Source: Pseudomonas hunanensis (lineage in GTDB: Bacteria > Pseudomonadota > Gammaproteobacteria > Pseudomonadales > Pseudomonadaceae). Taken from it: 64,000 nucleotides of DNA. Below the pieces are notes generated by a model that saw nothing but the letters and a program-made list of their open reading frames with translations, had not been told where the DNA came from and ran no database searches. How positions within the stretch are numbered: the first letter of the stretch is position 1; each line of letters opens with the position of its first letter. Made by a program: the position numbers and the translations under genes. Of this stretch, positions 7,402 through 14,462 are shown piece by piece. The stretch lies in contig NZ_QJRC01000101.1 in assembly GCF_013393325.1 (NCBI RefSeq), positions 204,894 through 268,893 on the forward strand. The letters run 5' to 3'.

Positions 7402-9642
7402 TCAAGGGGTACGATTACGCCGCGTCTCGATGATGTTCGGCAGCTGCGAGATCCGCCCCAGCAGGCGACCCAGCGCGTCCAGGCCTGGAATCTCGATGGT
7501 CAGCGACATCAGCGCGGTGTTGTCTTCCTTGTTCGAGCGGGTGTTCACCGCCAATACGTTGATCTTTTCGTTCAACAGCACCTGCGACACGTCGCGCAGC
7601 AGGCCCGGGCGGTCGTAGGCACGGATGACGATGTCGACCGGGTAGGTCTGCACCGGGATCGGCCCCCAGCTCACCTGGATCATGCGCTCCGGCTCCTTGC
7701 CTGCCAGTTGCAGCACCGAGGCGCAGTCCTGGCGGTGAATGCTCACGCCACGGCCCTGGGTGATGTAGCCGACGATGGCATCGCCCGGCAGCGGCTGGCA
7801 GCAACCAGCCATCTGCGTCAGCAGGTTGCCGACACCCTGGATCTGGATGTCGCCACGCTTGCCGGTACGAGGCCCGGTTGGCTTGCGCGGCACCAGCTCG
7901 ATCTGCTCGATGCGCTCGGGCTCCAGCAACTGCTGGGCGGCATTGACCAGGTGCGCCAGGCGCAGGTCGCCAGCACCGAGCGAGGCGAACATGTCCTCGG
8001 CGGTCTTGACGTTGGTCTTCTCGGCCAGGCGTTCGAAGTCCACTTGCGGCAGGCCCAGGCGGCTGAGCTCGCGCTCGAGCAAGGTCTTGCCGGCAGCGAC
8101 GTTCTGGTCGCGCGCCTGCAGCTTGAACCAGTGGACGATCTTGGCCCGCGCTCGCGAGGTGGTGACGTAGCCCAGGTTGGAGTTCAACCAGTCACGGCTG
8201 GGGTTGCCATGCTTGCTGGTGATGATCTCCACCTGCTCGCCGGTTTGCAGGCTGTAGTTCAGCGGCACGATACGGCCGTTGATCTTCGCGCCCCGGCAGT
8301 TGTGGCCGATCTCGGTATGCACGCGGTAGGCGAAGTCCAGTGGCGTGGCGCCCTTGGGGAGATCGATGGCGTGGCCGTCGGGGGTGAACACATAGACCCG
8401 GTCGGGCTCGATGTCGACCCGCAACTGCTCGGCCAGGCCACCGATGTCGCCCAGCTCTTCATGCCATTCCAGCACCTGACGCAGCCAGGAGATCTTCTCT
8501 TCATAGTGGTTGGAGCTGGGCTTGACGTCGGTGCCCTTGTAGCGCCAGTGGGCGCACACCCCAAGCTCGGCTTCTTCGTGCATGCCGTGGGTACGGATCT
8601 GCACCTCCAGCACCTTGCCCTCGGGGCCGATTACCGCTGTGTGCAGCGAGCGGTAGCCGTTCTCCTTGGGGTTGGCGATGTAGTCGTCGAACTCCTTGGG
8701 AATGTGCCGCCACAAGGTATGCACGATACCCAACGCGGTGTAGCAGTCGCGAATTTCCGGCACCAGCACGCGTACTGCACGCACGTCGTAGATCTGGCTG
8801 AATTCCAGGCCTTTGCGCTGCATCTTGCGCCAGATCGAATAGATATGTTTCGCCCGGCCGCTGATGTCGGCGTTCACACCGGTGGCCAGCAGCTCGTTCT
8901 GCAGTTGGTTCATCACGTCGCTGATGAAGCGCTCGCGGTCCAACCGGCGCTCGTGCAACAGCTTGGCGATCTGCTTGTACTGGTCGGGTTCGAGGTAGCG
9001 GAAGGACAGGTCTTCCAGCTCCCACTTGATGTGGCCGATACCCAGGCGGTGCGCAAGCGGTGCATAGATGTCGAACACCTCACGCGCGACGCGCAGGCGT
9101 TTTTCGTCGTCGGCGGCCTTGACCGCACGGATTGCGCAGGTGCGTTCGGCCAGCTTGATCAATGCCACCCGCACGTCGTCGACCATGGCCACGAGCATCT
9201 TGCGCAGGTTCTCGACCTGCGCCTGCGAGCCCAGTACCAGCGACTGGCGTGGGCTGAGGCTGGCACTGATAGCGGCCATGCGCAGCACGCCGTCGATCAG
9301 CTTGGACACGACCGGGCCAAAACGCTGGCTGACTTCGGCCAGGGTAACTTTGCCCTCGCGCACCGAGCGGTAGATGACCGCTGCCACCAGGGAATCCTGG
9401 TCGAGCTTGAGATCGGCGAGAATTTCGGCGATTTCCAGGCCCGCCTGGAAGCTCGACGTACCGTCCGCCCAGGAATGCTTGGCCGGGTTGCCCTTTTTCT
9501 CTACTTCATGAGCAAACTCGCAGGCTTCTTTCAGCGCTGCGCGATCCAGTGCCGAATCGACGCTTACCACATGGTCCAACCATGCTTCGAGATTGATACT
9601 GCCGTCAGTGTTGACCGGCTGGTGCACTCTCACCTGTACCAT
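7402..9642 (-). CDS. relA: GTP pyrophosphokinase RelA ((p)ppGpp synthetase I)
   Basis: RelA makes (p)ppGpp on stalled ribosomes in the stringent response. At 746 residues the length is normal. The N-terminal pseudo-hydrolase region lacks the HDxxED motif of SpoT, and the synthetase domain carries EFDDYIANPKENGYRS, the ExDD form typical of mono-functional RelA. A TGS domain (VYVFTPDGHAIDLPKGATPLDFAYRVH), a Cys-containing region (AGCCQPLPGD) and a C-terminal ACT domain follow. The start at the ATG 9640-9642 (MVQVRVHQPVN) was chosen over an upstream frame extension with no family similarity. It lies downstream of rlmD on the same strand. Confidence 0.97.
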   Translation of the reverse strand: MVQVRVHQPVNTDGSINLEAWLDHVVSVDSALDRAALKEACEFAHEVEKKGNPAKHSWADGTSSFQAGLEIAEILADLKLDQDSLVAAVIYRSVREGKVTLAEVSQRFGPVVSKLIDGVLRMAAISASLSPRQSLVLGSQAQVENLRKMLVAMVDDVRVALIKLAERTCAIRAVKAADDEKRLRVAREVFDIYAPLAHRLGIGHIKWELEDLSFRYLEPDQYKQIAKLLHERRLDRERFISDVMNQLQNELLATGVNADISGRAKHIYSIWRKMQRKGLEFSQIYDVRAVRVLVPEIRDCYTALGIVHTLWRHIPKEFDDYIANPKENGYRSLHTAVIGPEGKVLEVQIRTHGMHEEAELGVCAHWRYKGTDVKPSSNHYEEKISWLRQVLEWHEELGDIGGLAEQLRVDIEPDRVYVFTPDGHAIDLPKGATPLDFAYRVHTEIGHNCRGAKINGRIVPLNYSLQTGEQVEIITSKHGNPSRDWLNSNLGYVTTSRARAKIVHWFKLQARDQNVAAGKTLLERELSRLGLPQVDFERLAEKTNVKTAEDMFASLGAGDLRLAHLVNAAQQLLEPERIEQIELVPRKPTGPRTGKRGDIQIQGVGNLLTQMAGCCQPLPGDAIVGYITQGRGVSIHRQDCASVLQLAGKEPERMIQVSWGPIPVQTYPVDIVIRAYDRPGLLRDVSQVLLNEKINVLAVNTRSNKEDNTALMSLTIEIPGLDALGRLLGRISQLPNIIETRRNRTP

Positions 9643-9663
9643 CTTTGTTATACCTTTCCATAC

Positions 9664-9684
9664 AGCGCACCACGCGGGTGCGCT
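9664..9684. repeat. 8-bp inverted repeat in the relA leader
   Basis: AGCGCACC-ACGCG-GGTGCGCT lies 22 bp upstream of the relA start codon. It is a perfect 8+8 hairpin immediately before the ribosome-binding region (AAAGG) on the relA mRNA. There is no T run, so it is not a terminator. Confidence 0.6.
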
Positions 9685-9738
9685 GGCGATCACCGTGCGG
9701 CCGCCATTCCATGGCAACCGCACCAAGGGGCCAGTCAG

Positions 9739-11097
9739 CTAGCCCGCTTCGAATAACGCCATGGCCTCGACATGCGCCGTCTGAGGAAACATGTCGAGAA
9801 TCCCGGCCCTTTTTAACCGGTACCCCTGACCGACCAGCACCTGGGCGTCTCGCGCCAGCGTGGCCGGGTTGCACGATACATAGACCAGCCTGCTGGCCTT
9901 GAGGCGGGCGATGCCTTGCACCACCTCGAAAGCACCGTCGCGCGGTGGATCCAAGAGTACCGCAGAAAAGCCCTCGGCGGCCCATCCGGTGCCTGCCAAA
10001 GGCTGCGATAAATCGGCCTGAAAAAACCGTGCGTTATGCACATTGTTGTTCCGGGCATTGGCTGCGGCCCGATCGACCATGGCCTGCACACCTTCCACTG
10101 CCACCACCTCGCGCGCCTGGCGGGCCAGCGGCAGGGCGAAGTTGCCCAGGCCACAGAACAGGTCCAGCACGCGCTCGTCGGCCTGTGGTGCGAGCCAGGC
10201 CAAGGCCTGCTCGATCATGGCCGTGTTGACCTGGGCATTCACTTGCACGAAGTCGCCAGGGCGCCAGGCCAGTTCCAGCTGCCAGGGCGCCAGGGCAAAG
10301 CCCAGTTGCGCGGCCGGGTCCACGGGTGCCGGCTCACCTTCGCCTTGCAACCACAGCTGGGCATTGGCCTGCTCGCAGAACGCCTGCAGCCTGGCCAGGT
10401 CCTCGGCCGGTAGCGGCGCCACGTGGCGCACCAGCACCGCCTCGGCAGTGCCGCTGAATAGCTCCACATGGCCTAGCGCCTGCGGTTTGTTCAACGAGCG
10501 CAGCACCGTCGGCAAGTGCCGCAGAATCGACTGCAAGGGCTGTACCAGCACAGCGCAATCATCGATGGCAATGATGTCCTGGCTGGCTTCGGCACGGAAG
10601 CCTACCTCCAGTTGACGCGCCTTGATGTCCCAGCGTACGGCCACGCGAGCCCGGCGCCGGTAGCCGAATTCTGGCCCGCTCAAGGGGGCGGCCCATTCCT
10701 CGGGCTGCACGCCAGCTACCCGCTGCAGTTGCTCAGCCAGGGTGCGCTGCTTGAGCGCCAGCTGCGCTTGGTGCGGCAGATGCTGCAGGTTGCAGCCACC
10801 ACAGCGGTCGTAGTAGCGGCACGGCGCCTCACGGCGCTCGGGGCTTGCCTGCAGCAAACGCTCGAGGCGGGCCTCGACCACTTTGCCACGGGCATTGAGC
10901 ACGCGCGCCTCCACGGCCTCGCCGGCCAGGGCGCCACTGACGAACCAGGTGCGCCCGTCGTGGAACGCGATGCCACGGCCGTCACCGGCCAGGCGCTCGA
11001 TGTCCAGGCGTTGTTTCTTGCCTACGGGAATCTGGGCGCTGCGGTTGCCGCCGGTCGGCTGGAAGCGCAGGCCACTGTTGGTTTTTTTCTTGGACAT
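9739..11097 (-). CDS. rlmD: 23S rRNA (uracil-1939-C5)-methyltransferase
   Basis: RlmD (RumA) methylates U1939 of 23S rRNA using SAM. The 452-residue protein has an N-terminal basic tail, a TRAM-type RNA-binding domain (about 25-80), a [4Fe-4S]-type Cys cluster (APCRYYDRCGGCNLQ) and a C-terminal Rossmann methyltransferase domain (VLDLFCGLGNFALPLAR). The catalytic Cys is in YVSCNPATLARD. The start ATG directly abuts the cysM stop codon, so cysM-rlmD-relA read as one transcription unit. Confidence 0.96.
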   Translation of the reverse strand: MSKKKTNSGLRFQPTGGNRSAQIPVGKKQRLDIERLAGDGRGIAFHDGRTWFVSGALAGEAVEARVLNARGKVVEARLERLLQASPERREAPCRYYDRCGGCNLQHLPHQAQLALKQRTLAEQLQRVAGVQPEEWAAPLSGPEFGYRRRARVAVRWDIKARQLEVGFRAEASQDIIAIDDCAVLVQPLQSILRHLPTVLRSLNKPQALGHVELFSGTAEAVLVRHVAPLPAEDLARLQAFCEQANAQLWLQGEGEPAPVDPAAQLGFALAPWQLELAWRPGDFVQVNAQVNTAMIEQALAWLAPQADERVLDLFCGLGNFALPLARQAREVVAVEGVQAMVDRAAANARNNNVHNARFFQADLSQPLAGTGWAAEGFSAVLLDPPRDGAFEVVQGIARLKASRLVYVSCNPATLARDAQVLVGQGYRLKRAGILDMFPQTAHVEAMALFEAG

Positions 11098-11997
11098 TTA
11101 GCTCGGGTCAAACAGGCCGGTGGACAGGTAACGGTCGCCACGGTCGCAGATGATCGCGACCATCACGGCATTTTCCACTTCGCGGGACAGGCGCAGCATG
11201 GCAGCGACCGCACCACCGGAGGACACACCGCAGAAAATGCCCTCTTCACGGGCAAGGCGACGGGTGGTGTCTTCGGCTTCCTGCTGCGACATGTCGACCA
11301 CACGGTCGACGCGGGTGGCGTCGAAGATCTTTGGCAGGTATTCCTCGGGCCAGCGGCGGATACCTGGAATGGCCGAGCCTTCCATCGGTTGCAGGCCGAT
11401 GATCTGCACCGCCGGGTTTTGCTCCTTGAGGTACTGCGAGCAGCCCATGATGGTGCCGGTGGTGCCCATGGAGCTGACGAAATGGGTAATGCTGCCCTGG
11501 GTCTGCTGCCAGATCTCGGGCCCGGTGCTGTTGTAGTGGGCAATTGGGTTGTCGCCGTTGGCGAACTGATCGAGCACCAGGCCACGACCTTCGGCCTGCA
11601 GCTTCTCGGCCAGGTCGCGGGCGCCTTCCATGCCCTCCTCCTTGGTCACCAGGATCAGCTCGGCGCCATAGGCGGTCATGGCGGCCTTGCGCTCGGCAGT
11701 GGAGTTGTCGGGCATGATCAGGATCATCTTGTAGCCCTTGATCGCCGCCGCCATCGCCAGGGCGATGCCGGTGTTACCGGATGTGGCTTCGATCAGGGTG
11801 TCGCCAGGCTTGATCTGCCCACGCAGTTCGGCGCGGGTGATCATCGACAGCGCCGGGCGGTCCTTCACCGAGCCGGCAGGATTGTTACCTTCGAGCTTGA
11901 GCAGGAGGGTGTTGCTGGTTTCACCAGCAATGCGCTGCAGGCGAACCAGGGGCGTATTGCCGACGCAATCGGCGATGGTTGGGTACTGCAAGGTCAT
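11098..11997 (-). CDS. cysM: Cysteine synthase B (O-acetylserine sulfhydrylase)
   Basis: CysM converts O-acetylserine and sulfide or thiosulfate to cysteine with PLP. The 299-residue protein has the PLP-lysine motif NPAGSVKDRPAL (Lys about 45), the substrate loop EATSGNTGIALAM and the glycine-rich phosphate site SSMGTTGTIMG. The start at MTLQYPTIADCVGNTPLVRLQ (ATG 11995-11997) matches the family; a longer upstream reading has no similarity. It is the first gene of the cysM-rlmD-relA unit. Confidence 0.97.
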   Translation of the reverse strand: MTLQYPTIADCVGNTPLVRLQRIAGETSNTLLLKLEGNNPAGSVKDRPALSMITRAELRGQIKPGDTLIEATSGNTGIALAMAAAIKGYKMILIMPDNSTAERKAAMTAYGAELILVTKEEGMEGARDLAEKLQAEGRGLVLDQFANGDNPIAHYNSTGPEIWQQTQGSITHFVSSMGTTGTIMGCSQYLKEQNPAVQIIGLQPMEGSAIPGIRRWPEEYLPKIFDATRVDRVVDMSQQEAEDTTRRLAREEGIFCGVSSGGAVAAMLRLSREVENAVMVAIICDRGDRYLSTGLFDPS

Positions 11998-12088
11998 GGC
12001 GTATTTCACAATCCGGACGGCAGGGGCGCCTATCATACCGGCAAACCCTCCGTGGCCATATCACGCAATCTGTGGTGCATATAGCTAC

Positions 12089-12113
12089 AAGCTATAAGCT
12101 ATAAGCTATAAGC
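12089..12113. repeat. Tandem heptamer repeat (AAGCTAT, about 3.5 copies)
   Basis: AAGCTAT is repeated three times in direct succession, followed by AAGCT, in the cysM leader region next to a REP element. It is AT-rich against GC-rich surroundings. Such short arrays can change copy number by slippage. It occupies the interval that holds pirA in P. aeruginosa. Confidence 0.85.
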
Positions 12114-12127
12114 TGCGACCTGTGCCA

Positions 12128-12160
12128 GCCTTTTCGCGGGTAAACCCGCGCCCACAGGGA
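12128..12160. repeat. REP element downstream of the sensor kinase gene
   Basis: TTTTCGCGGG-TAAA-CCCGCG followed by CCCACAGGG, the full P. putida-type REP layout with the CCCACA tail. It faces a second REP-like sequence at 12185-12202 in opposite orientation. Confidence 0.8.
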
Positions 12161-12171
12161 TTGGGCTGCCT

Positions 12172-13545
12172 TCAGGTGAAATGTGGTACCCGCGAAGAGG
12201 CCGATACATGTGACGGCAAACGCATCCACAGCCGCAACCCATGCTTGCCATTCTGCGCCCACAAGGTCCCACCCTGGCGCTGGATGGCGCTGCGGGCAAT
12301 GCTCAGCCCCAGGCCAAAACCACCATCCCCCGGTCGCGAGCCATCCAGCCGCGAGAACGGCGCGAAGATCCGCTCCAGGTCTTCTTCGGCCACCCCGCCG
12401 CCCTCATCCTCCAGCCACAACCACCAATAGCTACCCTCACGCTGCCCGCCCAACCGCACGACACCCTCGGCCGGTGAATGGCGGATGGCATTGCGCAGCA
12501 TGTTCTCCAGCGCCTGGGCCAGGTGGTTGAGGTTGCCCTGCACCCAGCAGTCGGCCGGCACTTCGCAGCGCAAGCGGGCAGGCGACCAGCCGCTTTCATA
12601 GCAGGCATTCTCAGCCAGCAGCTCCCAAAGCGCGTGCACTTCGATCGGTTCCAGGTTCATCGGCGCACGTTCGGCGTCCTGCCAGGCCAACTGCAGGGTG
12701 CCCTCCACCAGCTGCTGCATGCAGTCCACCTCACGGGTCAGGCGCTCACGCAGGCGTTGCAGGTCGGTTTCGCCGTCGCAAGCGACCCGCAACCGGCTCA
12801 GCGGCGTGCGCATTTCGTGGGACAAGTCGCGCAGCAACTGCTGCTGCATGGCCACCGTGCCCTGTAGCCGCTCGGCCATCTGGTCGAAGGCACGGGCCAG
12901 CTCGCCCAGCTCGTCGTGCCGGGCGATGGTGCGCGAGTCCAGGCGTGCCGACAGCTGATCGGCGCGCCAGGCATTGGCCTGCTCGCGCAGCTGGTTCAGC
13001 GGCACGATCAACATCCGGTACAGGCCCACGCACAGCAACAAGGTGAACAGACCGGGGATGATGCCGTTGGTGACAATGCGCCACAGCAAGCGGTACTGGT
13101 CCGGGTTGAACCGCTGTGGCAGCTCGATCACCAGCATGCCCTGCTCCGGCGCCCCCGGGAAGGGTATGCGCACCCACGGCTGGTCGACGCTGCGCCGGCT
13201 CATCGGCCAGTCGACACCGCGCAGGCGGGTCAGCCGCTGCATGATCTGCGGGTTGAGGGTAGCGCTGTCGAGCGGCCGCAGGTTGATGTCGAGCACGCCC
13301 ACCCAGCCCCGTTCACGCTGATGCATCGCCGCCACCCACTGGTCCAGCCCCGCCCGCCCACCGCTGCGCCAGGCCTGTTCAGCCTCGCCGGCGTAGCCCC
13401 GCAATGCCTGCCGGGCCGGCTCCGATAGGAAGGCATTCTGGGTTTCCATGTGCCGGCCCCAGGTGTAACTGAGGCCGATCATCAGCAGGCAGAAACCCAC
13501 CAGCAAAATGGCGAGTTTCCAGAACAGCGAGTGGCGATCCAGCAT
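12172..13545 (-). CDS. Two-component sensor histidine kinase (PirS-position)
   Basis: This is a 457-residue membrane kinase. TM1 is about 10-28, a periplasmic loop about 29-155, TM2 about 158-180, then HAMP (about 181-230), HisKA with LSHEMRTPLSRL (phosphorylated His about 243) and an HATPase_c domain ending GGFGLGLSIARSAIQ. It lies 3 bp downstream of an OmpR-type regulator gene, so they form a pair. In P. aeruginosa the pair between cysM and gacS is PirRS, next to the enterobactin receptor gene pirA; no such receptor gene is present here, so the signal is uncertain. The last codons overlap a REP-derived sequence. Confidence 0.9.
   Translation of the reverse strand: MLDRHSLFWKLAILLVGFCLLMIGLSYTWGRHMETQNAFLSEPARQALRGYAGEAEQAWRSGGRAGLDQWVAAMHQRERGWVGVLDINLRPLDSATLNPQIMQRLTRLRGVDWPMSRRSVDQPWVRIPFPGAPEQGMLVIELPQRFNPDQYRLLWRIVTNGIIPGLFTLLLCVGLYRMLIVPLNQLREQANAWRADQLSARLDSRTIARHDELGELARAFDQMAERLQGTVAMQQQLLRDLSHEMRTPLSRLRVACDGETDLQRLRERLTREVDCMQQLVEGTLQLAWQDAERAPMNLEPIEVHALWELLAENACYESGWSPARLRCEVPADCWVQGNLNHLAQALENMLRNAIRHSPAEGVVRLGGQREGSYWWLWLEDEGGGVAEEDLERIFAPFSRLDGSRPGDGGFGLGLSIARSAIQRQGGTLWAQNGKHGLRLWMRLPSHVSASSRVPHFT
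12185..12202 (-). repeat. REP half-element forming the 3' end of the sensor kinase gene
   Basis: Read on the minus strand this is GGCCTCTTCGCGGGTACC, the 5' part of a P. putida-type REP. It encodes about the last six residues before the kinase stop codon (SSRVPHF region). Confidence 0.7.
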
Positions 13546-13548
13546 GGC

Positions 13549-14268
13549 TCACTCCGCCTCGCTGGCGCTGAGCACATAACCCTTGCCCCACACGGTGCGT
13601 ATCTGTCGTTCGTGGTAGCCGATACCCTTGAGCTTGCGACGGATCTGGCTGACGTGCATGTCCAGGCTGCGGTCATGCCGCGAATAGCCGCGCTGCAACA
13701 CCTGCTGGTACAGAAACGGTTTGCTCAGGACCTCTTCGAGGTTGCGGTTAAGGATGTCCAACAACCGGAACTCGCTGGGGGTCAAGCCTGCCAGATGGCC
13801 ATCCAGGCGCACATCGCATAGCCCCTCATCGAACTCCAGCTCACCGCAGCCAGCCTGCTCCAATGGAGCTTGATAGCGCCGCTCAAGGGCCACGCGGCGC
13901 AGAATCGCCTCGATGCGCACCTGCAACTCGGCCATGCTGAACGGCTTGGGCAGGTAATCGTCGGCCCCTCGCTGAAAGCCGCTGATACGGTCGGCCTCGG
14001 CCCCCAGCGCCGACATCAGGATCACCGGTGTGGCGCTACGCTTGCGCAATTGCGCCAGGGCATCCAGGCCATTGAGCCCCGGCAGCAGGATGTCCATGAG
14101 CACCACATCGAAGATTTGGCGACCCGCTGTTTCCAAACCCTCCAGGCCATTACGGCACCAGGTGACCTGAAAACCACCCCGTTGCAGCTCTTCGTGCAGA
14201 TAGGCACCCAGGACCGGGTCGTCCTCGATGGCGAGGATATTGGAGTTGTGAATAGCTACAGGATTCAT
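13549..14268 (-). CDS. OmpR-family response regulator (PirR-position)
   Basis: The 239-residue regulator has a receiver domain (about 10-125) with acidic pocket EDD (about 15-17), phosphoacceptor Asp about 59 in VVLMDILLPG and the conserved Lys in YLPKPF. The C-terminal winged-helix domain (about 140-235) has the SEFRLLDILNRN and RSLDMHVSQIRRKL signatures. The start MNPVAIHNSN (ATG 14266-14268) was chosen because the preceding in-frame 25 codons are unlike the family. It probably controls genes with its adjacent kinase. The region to gacS (14269-14462) is a divergent promoter region. Confidence 0.9.
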   Translation of the reverse strand: MNPVAIHNSNILAIEDDPVLGAYLHEELQRGGFQVTWCRNGLEGLETAGRQIFDVVLMDILLPGLNGLDALAQLRKRSATPVILMSALGAEADRISGFQRGADDYLPKPFSMAELQVRIEAILRRVALERRYQAPLEQAGCGELEFDEGLCDVRLDGHLAGLTPSEFRLLDILNRNLEEVLSKPFLYQQVLQRGYSRHDRSLDMHVSQIRRKLKGIGYHERQIRTVWGKGYVLSASEAE

Positions 14269-14462
14269 TGGCAACTGCCATGCATTCTCAATTGTGCAAT
14301 TATTGAGCATCCACCGCCTGCCAGGCAACCGCCCTGCGACCAATGCCCCGGCAATGCTGCAAATCAGCTACTGAAAGAGGTGCAATGGTGCGGCAGGCGG
14401 AGTAACTTCGCGGCTTGACCGTCACCACCTGACGGCTACCAGGCACATCACAGGAGGCGAGT

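Noticed and set aside
7708..9756. 682-codon open frame antisense to relA
   Set aside because: Shadow frame; relA has a full set of domain motifs on the minus strand.
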